Assembly (NCBI GenBank): GCA_027943745.1
Contig: AP025763.1
Location: 1,178,001-1,242,000, forward strand
Length of the DNA: 64,000 nucleotides
Source: Neptuniibacter victor
GTDB taxonomy: Bacteria > Pseudomonadota > Gammaproteobacteria > Pseudomonadales > Balneatricaceae
Direction of reading: 5' to 3'
The translations under genes were made by a program, and so were the position numbers. How positions within the stretch are numbered: position 1 is the stretch's first letter; each line of letters opens with the position of its first letter. Below the pieces are notes generated by a model. The model had not been told where the DNA came from. It did no database searches and saw nothing but the letters and a program-made list of their open reading frames with translations. This document shows positions 34,736-45,540 of the stretch, piece by piece.

Positions 34736-36505
34736 GTGAGCAATACAAAGTTAGTAGCCTGTTGTACGACCGCCATTGTTGCGGGAGTTTCCATCTCTGT
34801 TCATGCTCAACCACTGCCTGATTCGGCGACATCGGGGGCTATTAATAAAACGTTTCCAGATCTGTTGATCGAGCCAAATAGAGATGTTCACCTGTCTATA
34901 CCGGCCAAGAAGGATCGTCCGATTGATACTGAATCGGGCCCTGTTATTTTAGTTGATCGTATTAATCTTTTTAGCGTTAACGGTAAAAGCTCAAAAACAT
35001 TAATTAGTGATGTTGAAGTTAATGGTTTGTTGAAAGCGGATGTCACATCGCATAAAGATGGGTATACCTTAGGTAAGTTACAGGTACTGGCAGATAAAGT
35101 GACTAACTACTATCGCCAGCAAGGGTGGATACTCGCATCAGTCTATGTCCCCGCTCAAGAAGTTGAATCGAACGAGATTGAACTTCATCTTCTACCAGGG
35201 ACCTTAAATAGTGTGTTAGCCAGTGGCGACTCTTCCTATTCGACGGAGCAGCTAGTACGTCCTTTTCAACGCTCATTGCAGTCAACGCTAAGTAAAGATG
35301 ATACGGAAGCGTCCTTGCTTACCGTCTTGGACTATCCAGGTATTTCTGTTTCAGGTGTGTTGGAGCCAGGCGAAGAAGTTGGTACAACAAAATTAAACCT
35401 TTCAGTTAACAGCGAGGACCGGTTCGCTGGTGTTGTTTATCTGGATAACAAGGGTTCGTTGTATTCGGGTGAGGAGCGCTTGGGAGCCGGTCTAATCTTT
35501 AATAACCCTTTTGGTCTTATTGATCAGCTACGGGTTGACGCAATGATACAGAATAAGCCTGATTCAGAAGCGGGTGAGTCTGTAAATAACGCTATTTTTG
35601 GTGGCCTTAGTTATACCGCCCGTCCTTTTGATCCAGCTTACGAGTTGGGTTTTGAGTATTCAGAAAATCAATATGATATTGGGCGCGAGCTTGCTTCTTT
35701 TGGTTTTGAGGGCAAAACACAAAGAACGGCTGTTAGCTTGAAACGCCAGTTGCGTAGAAGTCGTACGTTTAATGACTTTTTGAAAGTGGGTGTCGATCTG
35801 AATGATGCTGAAACATTGCGTGCAGGTGATTCCGAATCGAGAGATAAGCTTACATCCTTAAGTATCTCCTATGGTGCTGATTATACCGATGGCTTGATTG
35901 GCGGCGGTTTTTCTACGGCTTCTTTCACCTACCGTAAAGGGTTGGAGGATACGTTAGGGAGCTTGCGTAATGGCGATGCTCAGATCAGCCGTTTAAGTGA
36001 TGCGGGTCCTGCTCCAATGGATTACTCAAAAATTGAATTTAACCTGTCCCGTTATCAGCGATTTATTGCCGATACATCATTGAAGCTTAGGCTGGATATG
36101 CAGTATTCAGAAGATCCGCTTGTCTCGCTTGAACAGTTTTCTATTGGTGGTTCGAACAGTGTAAGAGCTTATCCTGGAGCGGAGTACATGGCTGATAAAG
36201 GTTTTTTTGCCAGTGTTGATTGGATCACTCCACTTCCTTTTATCTCAGATAAGGTGGCCTTTAAAGGGAGAACCTGGGGTCAGGTTCTGCAGCTATCGGC
36301 ATTTGTTGATTACGCTAAAGGCTATAAAAATGATGCCCTATCTTCTGAGATTGCGAAGCAATCTTTGTATGGTGCAGGGGTTGGTTTGAGGTTTGCTCCT
36401 TTTGACAATATAGAAGCAAATATCTCCGTTGCGAGAGCATTAGGTGATGCACCTAGTAATGGTCGAGAACCTCAAATATTTGTTGATGTGATTTTTCAGT
36501 TTTAG
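34736..36505 (+). CDS. Two-partner secretion outer-membrane transporter (TpsB, ShlB/FhaC type)
   Basis: 589 residues starting at GTG. A signal peptide (about 1-25, ending SVHAQ) precedes POTRA domains (about 70-230) and a 16-stranded barrel (about 240-589). The segment NEIELHLLPGTLN ends a POTRA. The conserved barrel motif at about 476-484 reads SVRAYPGAE instead of the usual VRGY. It exports the large adhesin encoded next. The gene starts 67 bases after the FHA gene, so it may be read from the T6SS promoter or its own. Confidence 0.9.
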   Translation: MSNTKLVACCTTAIVAGVSISVHAQPLPDSATSGAINKTFPDLLIEPNRDVHLSIPAKKDRPIDTESGPVILVDRINLFSVNGKSSKTLISDVEVNGLLKADVTSHKDGYTLGKLQVLADKVTNYYRQQGWILASVYVPAQEVESNEIELHLLPGTLNSVLASGDSSYSTEQLVRPFQRSLQSTLSKDDTEASLLTVLDYPGISVSGVLEPGEEVGTTKLNLSVNSEDRFAGVVYLDNKGSLYSGEERLGAGLIFNNPFGLIDQLRVDAMIQNKPDSEAGESVNNAIFGGLSYTARPFDPAYELGFEYSENQYDIGRELASFGFEGKTQRTAVSLKRQLRRSRTFNDFLKVGVDLNDAETLRAGDSESRDKLTSLSISYGADYTDGLIGGGFSTASFTYRKGLEDTLGSLRNGDAQISRLSDAGPAPMDYSKIEFNLSRYQRFIADTSLKLRLDMQYSEDPLVSLEQFSIGGSNSVRAYPGAEYMADKGFFASVDWITPLPFISDKVAFKGRTWGQVLQLSAFVDYAKGYKNDALSSEIAKQSLYGAGVGLRFAPFDNIEANISVARALGDAPSNGREPQIFVDVIFQF

Positions 36506-36588
36506 CAGGAGCTGGAGATAAAACTGAAAGAGTTAAAGCAATATCGAACTTAACGGACTAAGGCGCAAGCCAACTAAAGGCAGAACGG

Positions 36589-39500
36589 ATGCAAACTTTC
36601 GGATCAAAAAAAACATTATCCACTTTTATTAAATCAGCCATGGTTGCGGGGGTTGGTAGCTCGATTCTTATCCCTAGTGAAGTAATGTCTGCTCCGCAAG
36701 GAGGTGCTATTTCACAAGGGAACGGCAGCATCAGCGTGGATAATAAAACAACCACTGTTCAGCAGACTTCCTCTTCAATGGTCGTTGATTGGCAAAGTTT
36801 CAATGTCGCAGCGGACGAACTTGTTAAGTTTGATCAGCCTTCTGCAAAAGCAGCAACTTTAAACCGTATACACGATCAAAATCCATCTCAGATTCTAGGG
36901 CGAGTAGATGCCCAAGGACAGGTATATCTTATCAATCCTAATGGGATTGTTTTTGGTGAACATTCAACGATTAACATTGGAAGTTTAGTTGCTACCACTA
37001 AGCATTTGTCTGATACCGATTTCATGGACGGTAATATTGTACTGCAACAGGCTGAGGGCGAAGGAAGTATTGTAAACCGCGGAACTATTAACGCAGCGAC
37101 AGGCGGGGCGGTTGTTTTAGTAGGTGATACTGTCACTAATGAAGGCGTTATTCATGCAAAAAAAGGATCTGTTGTATTAGCTTCGGGTAAAAGTGCCACA
37201 CTTGATTTTGATGGCGATGGTTTATTGCAATTCAAGCTGTCTGGGGCAAATGAGCAAACCAATAGAGATCAAGAGAGTGCTGTTGTTAATGCAGGGCTGA
37301 TTAGCGCGCAAGAGGGTGAGGTTTTATTAACCGCTAAAGCTGCAAGAGATGTTTTTTCTAATGTAGTGAACAATACAGGTGTGATCGAAGCCAAAGGAAT
37401 TGATATGAGCGGCGGGACAATCCGCTTATTAGGAGAGGGTGGAGATGTCCGAAATAGTGGTAATTTGCTTGCTTCAAGTGACAATGGCACGGGTGGCAAG
37501 ATCGACTTGTCGGGTGATCGGACCGCTGTTGATTCAGGCTCACTAATTGATGCTTCTGGTACAAAAGGTGGAGGCACCATTCGTATTGGTGGGGGATATC
37601 AAGGCAGTGACAATGATCTGACTAATTCTGAGTCTACATTAGTGGCTTCTACTGCTGTTTTGCAAGCTGATGCCACTAAAGCAGGTCATGGTGGGCAGGT
37701 TATTGTTTGGGCGGATGACAGCACAAACTATCAGGGTGTGATTAGTGCTAAAGGAGCGGGCCTTTCTGGAAATGGTGGTTTTGCTGAAGTCTCAGGTAAA
37801 GAGTATTTTAAATTTAATGGTGATGTAGATTTAAGTGCGGAAAATGGTGTTGATGGGACTCTATTACTTGATCCTAAAAATATAAAAATCACTCTGAATG
37901 GCAATGCGCCTATTCTTAATAATGACTCTTTTCTTGAAAACTCAAATGCCACCGCTGAGATAGGGGTGGCTGATTTAGTGGCTTTGTTGGATACGGCAAA
38001 TGTTACGCTTCAAGCAACAAATGATATTGAAGTTTTAACAACGCTAAACACCTCAGGAAATACAGGCGACTCAGCCACTACTAACGATCTAACCTTAGAA
38101 GCCCAAGGTGATATTTTGATTGAAGGGCAAGTTAACCTTAAAACGGGTGCGACGCTAACTTTACTAGCAGGTGATAACATCACCCAAAGTGAATCAATTA
38201 CAGCGACAGCGTTGGTTGTTAATGCTGATAACAATGCCACATTAAATCATGCCAGTAATGATTTTGGCTCCGCATCTTTGAGTGGTGGTTCGGCAAACAT
38301 TAATGATGTAAACGGGGTTGATTTAGGTACGACTAATTTAACCGGTACATTGACTGTAACCGCTGACGGGCATATCACCCAGTCTGGTGTAATTGACGTT
38401 AGCGGCACAACTAGTATTACTTCTACGGCAGGCAACATCTCGTTTGATAATATTAGTAATGACTTCTCTTCAATTAACACCTTGGCTGCTGATGTCACTC
38501 TGTATGATGCCAGTGCACTAGAAATCACCAGTTTGAATGCTACAGGTTCGTTAGATCTAACGACAGGCGGCAACCTAACTCAAGTGGGTGCAATCGTTGT
38601 TGATGGTGCCGCTAGCATCACTGCCACAGGCGCAGATATTACATTAGACAATAGCAGTAACGATTTCAACACGTTAGCGTTGTCAGCAAATAATGCCACT
38701 ATCGAAGACACTAGCGCTATAGAACTAGGAGCGTCTTCTCTTACCGGTTCTTTAAATATCACCTCGGTAGGGGACTTAACCCAAAACGCTGCTATTGATG
38801 TTAATGGAGCAACGGTTCTGGCAGTAACGGGTGATATTGCACTTGATAACGCTGCAAACGATATGTCTACGCTAAACGCTGCAGCTAGCAATATCAGTGT
38901 TCGAGATGCTAATAACCTAAGCATAGGGGCCCTAAGTACAACAAACTTGACTGTCACCACGGGGGGAGCGCTTACGCAGAGCGGTGCTTTTGTTGTGAGT
39001 AATAACACCGCTATTGATTCAGGATCTGCGACGTTAACTCAAAATAACGATTTTAATACGCTTTCTCTTGAGGGTGGCTCTGCGCAGGTTAATGATATCA
39101 ATGCAGTTGTGCTTGGAGCGAGTAACCTTAGTGGCACATTGACCGTTACTACGGCCGGTCATATTACTCAATCAGGCGCGCTTGATATTAATGGCGCTGC
39201 TAGTTTTACAGCGACAGGCGCAGATATCACGCTAGACAACAACGGCAACGATTTTACCTCTCTAGCCTTAAATGCAGTTAACGCAGTGGTTGAAGACAGT
39301 AATGCGCTAGAGCTAGCCGTTTCAGCCATTACCAATGCCTTAAATATTACAACGGGTGGTAATCTAACTCAGTCGGGTGCTATCGATGTTAATGGTGCGA
39401 CTGTTCTGGCGGTGACCGGTGATATTACCCTTGAAAACGCAGCCAATGATTTAACCAGTCTGAATGCAACCGCAACGAACATTAGCGTTACTGATAGTAA

Positions 39501-42500
39501 TGACTTAAGTGTGGCTGCATTGAATGTAAACGACTTGAGCCTGACGGCTGTGGGAGCCTTAACGCAAACTGGGGCTTTTGTTGTCTCAAACAATGCCGAG
39601 GTTAATGCTTCTACGGCAACGTTAACCCAAAGCAATGATTTCAATACGCTTTCTGTCAATGGTGGTTCTGCAAACGTTAACGATATCAATGCGATAGCGT
39701 TAGGTACGAGTGATCTAACGGGCGCGTTAACGGTATCGGCTACTGGCAATATTACACAATCGGGTGCTATTGAAGTTGATGGTGTTACTGACCTAACTGC
39801 GACGGGTGCGAACATCACGCTGAACAACGCGGGGAACGATTTTACGAGCGTAAACGCAGTAGCTGCGAATATTAGTGTTCGGGATGTTAATGATCTTGAT
39901 ATAGCAGCTTTAAATACAACCAATTTAACAGTTACAACGGGCGGTGCACTTACACAGAGCGGCGCGTTTGTTGTGAGTAATAACACTACTATTGATGCTG
40001 CATCTGCGACGTTAACTCAAAATAACGATTTTAATACGCTTTCTCTTGAGGGGGGCTCTACGCAGGTCAATGATATCAATGCTGTTGTGTTAGGCACGAG
40101 CAACCTTAGTGGCGCATTGACCGTTACTACGGCCGGTAATATTACTCAATCAGGCGCGCTTGATATTAATGGCGCTGCTAGTTTTACAGCGACAGGCGCA
40201 GATATCACGCTAGACAACAACGGCAACGATTTTACCTCTTTAGCGTTAAATGCTGTGAACGCAGTTGTTACAGACAGTGACGCCTTAGCGCTAGGCGTTT
40301 CGGCAATTACGAATGGATTAACTATTACAACAGGCGGTAATTTAACACAAATCGGTGCTGTTGATGTCAGTGGCGCAACAGCCCTAACGGTTACCGGTGA
40401 TATAGCTCTCGATAATGCGGCTAATGATTTCAATAGCTTAGATGCCTCGGCAACAAATATTAGCGTAGCCGACAGTAATGATTTGAGTGTTGCTGCATTG
40501 AATGCAAACAATTTGAGTCTCACTACAGTAGGCGCGTTAACGCAAACAGGAGCATTTGTCGTAACGAACAATGCACAGATAGATTCATCCACCGCAACGT
40601 TAACTCAAAACAACGACTTTAAGACGCTCTCTCTAAATGGCGGTTCCGCAAACATTAATGATGTTAACGCTGTGGAATTTGGCGCGAGTGACCTGACAGG
40701 GACATTGACGGTTACTACTGCGGGGAATATCACTCAATCAGATACAGTAGATGTTGATGGTGCCACGAACCTAACGGCTACAGGATCTGATATTACGCTA
40801 GAAAATAGTAATAATGATTTCACGTCCTTGGCGTTAACCGCGGCTAACGTAACGGTGCAGGATAAAAACGCTTTGGCGCTTTCGGCTACAACGCTTACGG
40901 GTGATTTAGCTGTGACTGCGAATGGTAATATTACTCAATCAGGAGCTGCTGATGTTGATGGCACAGCAAGCCTTACTTCTTTAGTCGGTAATATTACTTT
41001 AGATAACAATGCTAATGATTTTAACGCGTTGGCGCTGTCAGCTAATAACGCCACTGTTAGAGACATTAACGTTTTAGAGCTAGCAGCGTCTTCTCTTACC
41101 GGTTCTTTAAATATCACCTCGGGAGGGGACCTAACCCAAAGCGCTGCTATTGATGTTAATGGAGCAACGGTTCTGGCAGTAACGGGTGATATTGCACTTG
41201 ATAACGCTGCAAACGATATGTCTACGCTAAACGCTGCAGCTAGCAATATCAGTGTTCGAGATGCTAATAACCTAAGCATAGGGGCCCTAAGTACAACAAA
41301 CTTGACTGTCACCACGGGGGGAGCGCTTACTCAGAGCGGTGCTTTTGTTGTGAGTAATAACACCGCTATTGATTCAGGATCTGCGACGTTAACTCAAAAT
41401 AACGATTTTAATACGCTTTCTCTTGAGGGTGGCTCTGCGCAGGTTAATGATATCAATGCAGTTGTGCTTGGAGCGAGTAACCTTAGTGGCGCATTGACCG
41501 TTACTACGGCCGGTCATATTACTCAATCAGGCGCGCTTGATGTTAATGGCGCTGCTAGTTTTACAGCGACAGGCGCAGATATCACGCTAGACAACAACGG
41601 CAACGATTTTACCTCTCTAGCCTTAAATGCAGTTAACGCAGTGGTTGAAGACAGTAATGCGCTAGAACTAGCCGTTTCAGCCATTACCAATGCCTTAAAT
41701 ATTACAACGGGTGGTAATCTAACTCAGTCGGGTGCTATCGATGTTAATGGTGCGACTGTTCTGGCGGTGACCGGTGATATTACCCTTGAAAACGCAGCGA
41801 ATGATTTAACCAGTCTGAATGCAACCGCAACGAACATTAGCGTTACTGATAGTAATGATTTAAGTGTGGCTGCATTGAATGCAAACAACTTGAGCCTGAC
41901 GGCTGTGGGAGCCTTAACGCAAACTGGGGCTTTTGTTGTCTCAAACAATGCCGAGGTTAATGCGTCTACGGCAACGTTAACCCAAAGCAATGATTTCAAT
42001 ACGCTTTCTGTCAATGGTGGTTCGGTAAACGTTAACGATATCAATGCGATAGCGTTAGGTACGAGTGATCTAACGGGTGCGTTAACGGTAACGGCTGCTG
42101 GCAACATTACACAATCGGGAGCTATTGAAGTTGATGGCGTGACTAACCTAACTGCTACGGGTGCGAACATCACGTTAAGCAACGCTGGGAATGATTTTAC
42201 GAGCGTAAATGCAGTAGCAGCGAATATCAGTGTACGCGATGCGAATGATTTGAGTGTCGCGGGGCTAAGCACAACTGATTTAACGATCATGGCTGGTGGC
42301 ACATTGACACAAAGCGGCGCGTTTGTCGTTGCTAATAATGCCTCTATCGATGCAGCGTCAGCGGTATTAACTCAAAGTAACGATTTCAATACGTTGTTGT
42401 TAAACGGAGGCGATGCCACGGTCAATGATGTGAACAGTCTGAACTTTGGGCTTTCTAATCTAAGCGGTGATTTAGCACTTACGGCGGCCGGAGCGATTAG

Positions 42501-44805
42501 CCAAAATGCAGCACTGACTGTAGCGGGGCACACTGATGCAACTGCAGGCACAGCAGTAGATCTTCAACATAGCAGTAATGATTTCAATACGCTCGCTTTG
42601 AATGCAAATACTATTTCAATCCGTGATAGCAATGATCTTTCTATTGCGGGATTAACAGCAAATGATTTGAATCTTCGTACAGGCGGAACGTTAACGCAGA
42701 CGGGGGCTTTTGTCGTTGCAAATCATGCGGATATTCATGCAGCTAATGCGACGCTTAATCAAGCAAACAATTTTAATACGTTATCCCTAAATGGCGGCAA
42801 TATAGAAGTTACCGATATTAATGAAGTATCACTATCAACTTCATTGTTGACGGGAACTGCAGTGTTGCATTTGGGAGGGAGCTTAACTCAAAGCGGGAGT
42901 TTAACCGCGGCTCATCTCGATGTTAGTGCTACAGGGCATAACGTAGTTTTAGACAATGCAGGCAACAGCCTTGGTAGCTTATCGCTCATCGCAGAGCAGG
43001 CGACAGTGGTGGATAGCGACGGGCTTATTTTAGCGCAAAACACTATTGGTCAAAGCCTAGACTTAACAACGGGTGGCGCTATCAGTCAAACCCACGCTTT
43101 AGCGGTGACCGATTTAACGCTAAATGCGGCTGGGCAAACAATCACATTAGATAACAGTAATAACGATTTTGATAATTTGTCAGTAACCGCTGGGAATGTA
43201 TCTATTATTGATAAAGATGCAATCACACTCGCGGGGGCTGATGTAACCAATACATTCACATTATCAGCAGCTGGGACAATCAACCAATCCGCAGCCTTAA
43301 CGGTTGCAGATTTTGATTTAGATGCAACGGGGCAAACGATCCAACTAGATAATGCCGGTAATGATTTTAGTAGCCTTAAAGTAAAAGCAGCAGATGCAAT
43401 AGTATCTGAACAAACGGGGATGTCGTTGCGGGATAGCACTTTGCTTAATAGTTTAACCCTTAACGGCGGGGGAGATATTACGCAAAACGGCATTCTAATT
43501 GCACCGAACCTGTTTATAAACGCTGGATCCAATAATGTAGTTTTAGACAATGCGGCCAACCAAGTTGATCGTGTGACTGCTACCGTTAGCAATATGGCGT
43601 TGCGTGATCAAGCTGATCTTGAACTAGCTGATATTCAAGCCGTTCAGTTCACTGCGATAGCCGAAGACAACATTACTCAGCAGGCAGGCACAACCTTAAA
43701 CGTCACCGATAAACTTGCGTTAACTGCTAATAGCATCAGCCTGACCGAAAACAACCTGATTAATGCAGTGTCACTATTGGGCGGCGGAACCGCGAATGTT
43801 GTTAATGCTACTAATTTAGAGCTGCAAGATATTGATCTGACTACATTAACATTGAACGTTACTGGAGATATTAGCAATTCATCCGCCAGTAATATTGCAG
43901 TGACAGGTGACTTTACGGCAGTTAACAGCGGTGATGTTACGTTAGGTAAAGTGGTTGGTGATTCGGTAAATTTCGGTTCGGTTTCATTTAATAGTGCTGC
44001 TGTTTCGTTGGATGAAGATTCTCATATCTTGATCAAAGATACCCAAGTATCCAGTCTTACTTTGAATAGCTCTGGTGATATAACTGATGACGGCGATCTG
44101 TCTGTAACTGGAACACTGACCGCGGATGCTGCGGGTGATATAGCGCTTGGAACCATTGGAGCGTCTGAAGATACACGGTTTGGGGCGATTAGCCTTAAAG
44201 GTGCGAATATTCGAATTGTTGAAGAAGATTCGATGATGATCCATCGTGCCGAAGGTGATGTTGTTGAATTGATATCTGAAACGGGCGGCATAAAAACCAA
44301 TGGTACAAAAATTATTGCTGGGAGTGTGCTTACCTTGGATGCAGGCCCAGGCCAAGATATTGGCGATCCAGGCAATCTCGTCGATTTCACGCTCGATCTA
44401 ACCGGTGCACTTACATTAGATGCACGTAATGCCTATTTGACACAATCCGCGGCTGACTTTTCTAAGCAGGTCGCATTGTTCAGCTCAAATGCCTTGATTC
44501 GATCGGAAGCTAACCTAGCGGCGTTAACTCGTTCAGAGATACAGTTCCTCAGCTACCTACTTGGAGTTGATGAAGCGCTCTTCAATGAGTTTGTTACCAT
44601 TTTTGATGTGCAAGATGAGGGGATGTTACTGCCGGAAGATCAGCGAGAAGAGGAGCTTTCTTGGTTGAGTGAAGATGGCCGCTTCTTAGTGTCGGTTTCT
44701 AAAGATGAACGATTTAAACACTACTACGATCTATGGAAAACTTACGGTGAAGTATTCTCGTACGTATCTATGAACAATTCATCAGTTGCTTCGGGTTGGA
44801 TGTAA
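36589..44805 (+). CDS. Filamentous-haemagglutinin-type adhesin (TpsA), 2738 aa, highly repetitive
   Basis: After a signal peptide of about 34 residues comes a TPS domain (about 35-270) with NPNGIVFG at 116-123, the secretion signature, and SQILGRVDAQGQVYLINP just before it. Residues about 430-2500 are many degenerate units of roughly 60-65 residues (consensus around GALTVTTAGNITQSGALDVNG, ITLDNNGNDF, LNA, VVEDSNAL), predicted to form a beta-helix rich in Asn, Thr, Ala and Asp and lacking Cys. The C-terminus (about 2600-2738) is acidic and non-repetitive. No toxin domain of the CdiA type is visible, so it is probably a structural adhesin. Long nearly identical stretches point to recent internal duplication. 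Confidence 0.92.
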   Translation: MQTFGSKKTLSTFIKSAMVAGVGSSILIPSEVMSAPQGGAISQGNGSISVDNKTTTVQQTSSSMVVDWQSFNVAADELVKFDQPSAKAATLNRIHDQNPSQILGRVDAQGQVYLINPNGIVFGEHSTINIGSLVATTKHLSDTDFMDGNIVLQQAEGEGSIVNRGTINAATGGAVVLVGDTVTNEGVIHAKKGSVVLASGKSATLDFDGDGLLQFKLSGANEQTNRDQESAVVNAGLISAQEGEVLLTAKAARDVFSNVVNNTGVIEAKGIDMSGGTIRLLGEGGDVRNSGNLLASSDNGTGGKIDLSGDRTAVDSGSLIDASGTKGGGTIRIGGGYQGSDNDLTNSESTLVASTAVLQADATKAGHGGQVIVWADDSTNYQGVISAKGAGLSGNGGFAEVSGKEYFKFNGDVDLSAENGVDGTLLLDPKNIKITLNGNAPILNNDSFLENSNATAEIGVADLVALLDTANVTLQATNDIEVLTTLNTSGNTGDSATTNDLTLEAQGDILIEGQVNLKTGATLTLLAGDNITQSESITATALVVNADNNATLNHASNDFGSASLSGGSANINDVNGVDLGTTNLTGTLTVTADGHITQSGVIDVSGTTSITSTAGNISFDNISNDFSSINTLAADVTLYDASALEITSLNATGSLDLTTGGNLTQVGAIVVDGAASITATGADITLDNSSNDFNTLALSANNATIEDTSAIELGASSLTGSLNITSVGDLTQNAAIDVNGATVLAVTGDIALDNAANDMSTLNAAASNISVRDANNLSIGALSTTNLTVTTGGALTQSGAFVVSNNTAIDSGSATLTQNNDFNTLSLEGGSAQVNDINAVVLGASNLSGTLTVTTAGHITQSGALDINGAASFTATGADITLDNNGNDFTSLALNAVNAVVEDSNALELAVSAITNALNITTGGNLTQSGAIDVNGATVLAVTGDITLENAANDLTSLNATATNISVTDSNDLSVAALNVNDLSLTAVGALTQTGAFVVSNNAEVNASTATLTQSNDFNTLSVNGGSANVNDINAIALGTSDLTGALTVSATGNITQSGAIEVDGVTDLTATGANITLNNAGNDFTSVNAVAANISVRDVNDLDIAALNTTNLTVTTGGALTQSGAFVVSNNTTIDAASATLTQNNDFNTLSLEGGSTQVNDINAVVLGTSNLSGALTVTTAGNITQSGALDINGAASFTATGADITLDNNGNDFTSLALNAVNAVVTDSDALALGVSAITNGLTITTGGNLTQIGAVDVSGATALTVTGDIALDNAANDFNSLDASATNISVADSNDLSVAALNANNLSLTTVGALTQTGAFVVTNNAQIDSSTATLTQNNDFKTLSLNGGSANINDVNAVEFGASDLTGTLTVTTAGNITQSDTVDVDGATNLTATGSDITLENSNNDFTSLALTAANVTVQDKNALALSATTLTGDLAVTANGNITQSGAADVDGTASLTSLVGNITLDNNANDFNALALSANNATVRDINVLELAASSLTGSLNITSGGDLTQSAAIDVNGATVLAVTGDIALDNAANDMSTLNAAASNISVRDANNLSIGALSTTNLTVTTGGALTQSGAFVVSNNTAIDSGSATLTQNNDFNTLSLEGGSAQVNDINAVVLGASNLSGALTVTTAGHITQSGALDVNGAASFTATGADITLDNNGNDFTSLALNAVNAVVEDSNALELAVSAITNALNITTGGNLTQSGAIDVNGATVLAVTGDITLENAANDLTSLNATATNISVTDSNDLSVAALNANNLSLTAVGALTQTGAFVVSNNAEVNASTATLTQSNDFNTLSVNGGSVNVNDINAIALGTSDLTGALTVTAAGNITQSGAIEVDGVTNLTATGANITLSNAGNDFTSVNAVAANISVRDANDLSVAGLSTTDLTIMAGGTLTQSGAFVVANNASIDAASAVLTQSNDFNTLLLNGGDATVNDVNSLNFGLSNLSGDLALTAAGAISQNAALTVAGHTDATAGTAVDLQHSSNDFNTLALNANTISIRDSNDLSIAGLTANDLNLRTGGTLTQTGAFVVANHADIHAANATLNQANNFNTLSLNGGNIEVTDINEVSLSTSLLTGTAVLHLGGSLTQSGSLTAAHLDVSATGHNVVLDNAGNSLGSLSLIAEQATVVDSDGLILAQNTIGQSLDLTTGGAISQTHALAVTDLTLNAAGQTITLDNSNNDFDNLSVTAGNVSIIDKDAITLAGADVTNTFTLSAAGTINQSAALTVADFDLDATGQTIQLDNAGNDFSSLKVKAADAIVSEQTGMSLRDSTLLNSLTLNGGGDITQNGILIAPNLFINAGSNNVVLDNAANQVDRVTATVSNMALRDQADLELADIQAVQFTAIAEDNITQQAGTTLNVTDKLALTANSISLTENNLINAVSLLGGGTANVVNATNLELQDIDLTTLTLNVTGDISNSSASNIAVTGDFTAVNSGDVTLGKVVGDSVNFGSVSFNSAAVSLDEDSHILIKDTQVSSLTLNSSGDITDDGDLSVTGTLTADAAGDIALGTIGASEDTRFGAISLKGANIRIVEEDSMMIHRAEGDVVELISETGGIKTNGTKIIAGSVLTLDAGPGQDIGDPGNLVDFTLDLTGALTLDARNAYLTQSAADFSKQVALFSSNALIRSEANLAALTRSEIQFLSYLLGVDEALFNEFVTIFDVQDEGMLLPEDQREEELSWLSEDGRFLVSVSKDERFKHYYDLWKTYGEVFSYVSMNNSSVASGWM
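38731..39880 (+). repeat. Internal duplication of the adhesin gene, copy 1
   Basis: This 1.15-kb segment recurs 2355 bases downstream (785 codons) at 41086-42235. Identity is very high over the first 900 bases and falls toward the end. A third partial relative (from about 39940 to 40250) matches the part from about 38960 to 39260. Confidence 0.85.
41086..42235 (+). repeat. Internal duplication of the adhesin gene, copy 2
   Basis: Counterpart of the segment at 38731-39880, in frame. The few differences in the shared core are mostly synonymous or conservative, implying recent duplication or gene conversion. Confidence 0.85.
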
Positions 44806-44808
44806 TCG

Positions 44809-45540
44809 ATGAAACCCTTGTTTTATAACCACATTGCGGCGCTGAGTCATAAGAAACATCACAATGTTTCAGTGCAAAGTCACGCGAACTATAGCTTTGC
44901 TAAGAGCACTAATTCTGTGCCTCTTGGCGTCGGTGAGTTCCACATTGCTGCTCTTCATTATCCGATCGTTTTCTTGGCAAATGAAGATGGCTTAAGCCCC
45001 ATCGCAATAATAGGCCTAAAAACTAAACAAAATGTATGGGTAAACGATAGTGGTGACTGGCTTAACGATTATGTTCCCGCCTACATCAGGCGTTATCCGT
45101 TTATTGCAGTTAGAACTGCACAAGATGCATTTACTCTGTGTATCGATGAAAGCGCGGATGTGGTTAATCGTGATGGACTGGGCTCTCTGTTGTTTAAGGG
45201 CGATGAGCCGAGTGATTACCTTACTGATCGCTACAAGCTGGTCGAGGCATATGAACTAGAGCAAAAACGTAACCAAGTTTTATCCTCATTACTGTTGAAG
45301 CATAAGCTACTGGAAACAGCGCAGTTGAATCTTAAAGCCGAGACGGAAACGGACCTGCTCTCAGGCTTTCTTGTGGTGACTCGTAAGCGGCTTGATGAAC
45401 TTGAAAGTGATGCTGTGTCAGAACTTCATAAAAGTGGCGCGATGGAGTTGATCTACCAACATCTCTTCTCATTAGAACGATTTCAGATGTTGGCAGAGCA
45501 TGCTGGTAGCCATCAAAACAGCTTGGTTGTGGGAGAGTAG
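44809..45540 (+). CDS. SapC family protein, 243 aa
   Basis: SapC domain proteins carry the blocks LGVGEFHIAALHYPIVF and SGDWLNDYVPAYIRRYPF, both seen here (residues about 43-60 and 82-101). The family occurs in S-layer and two-partner secretion loci; its activity is unknown. It has no signal peptide. It begins three bases after the adhesin stop and its own stop overlaps the TssA start (TAGTG). It thus links the adhesin operon to T6SS genes, perhaps by translational coupling. An additional role in adhesin secretion or modification is inferred. Confidence 0.85.
   Translation: MKPLFYNHIAALSHKKHHNVSVQSHANYSFAKSTNSVPLGVGEFHIAALHYPIVFLANEDGLSPIAIIGLKTKQNVWVNDSGDWLNDYVPAYIRRYPFIAVRTAQDAFTLCIDESADVVNRDGLGSLLFKGDEPSDYLTDRYKLVEAYELEQKRNQVLSSLLLKHKLLETAQLNLKAETETDLLSGFLVVTRKRLDELESDAVSELHKSGAMELIYQHLFSLERFQMLAEHAGSHQNSLVVGE

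Noticed and set aside
37731-43592. Long minus-strand frames within the adhesin gene (for example 39369-39986 and 41724-42302)
   Set aside because: They mirror the repeated, compositionally biased plus-strand code, resemble each other only because the repeats do, and lack ribosome sites or domains.
38000-43600. Possible CRISPR-like array because of many regular repeats
   Set aside because: The repeats are coding, in frame, about 180-200 bases long and degenerate; no 25-40 base direct repeats with unique spacers are present.
36589-44805. CdiA-type toxin function for the adhesin
   Set aside because: No VENN motif, no toxin-like C-terminal domain, and the gene downstream is SapC, not a small immunity gene.
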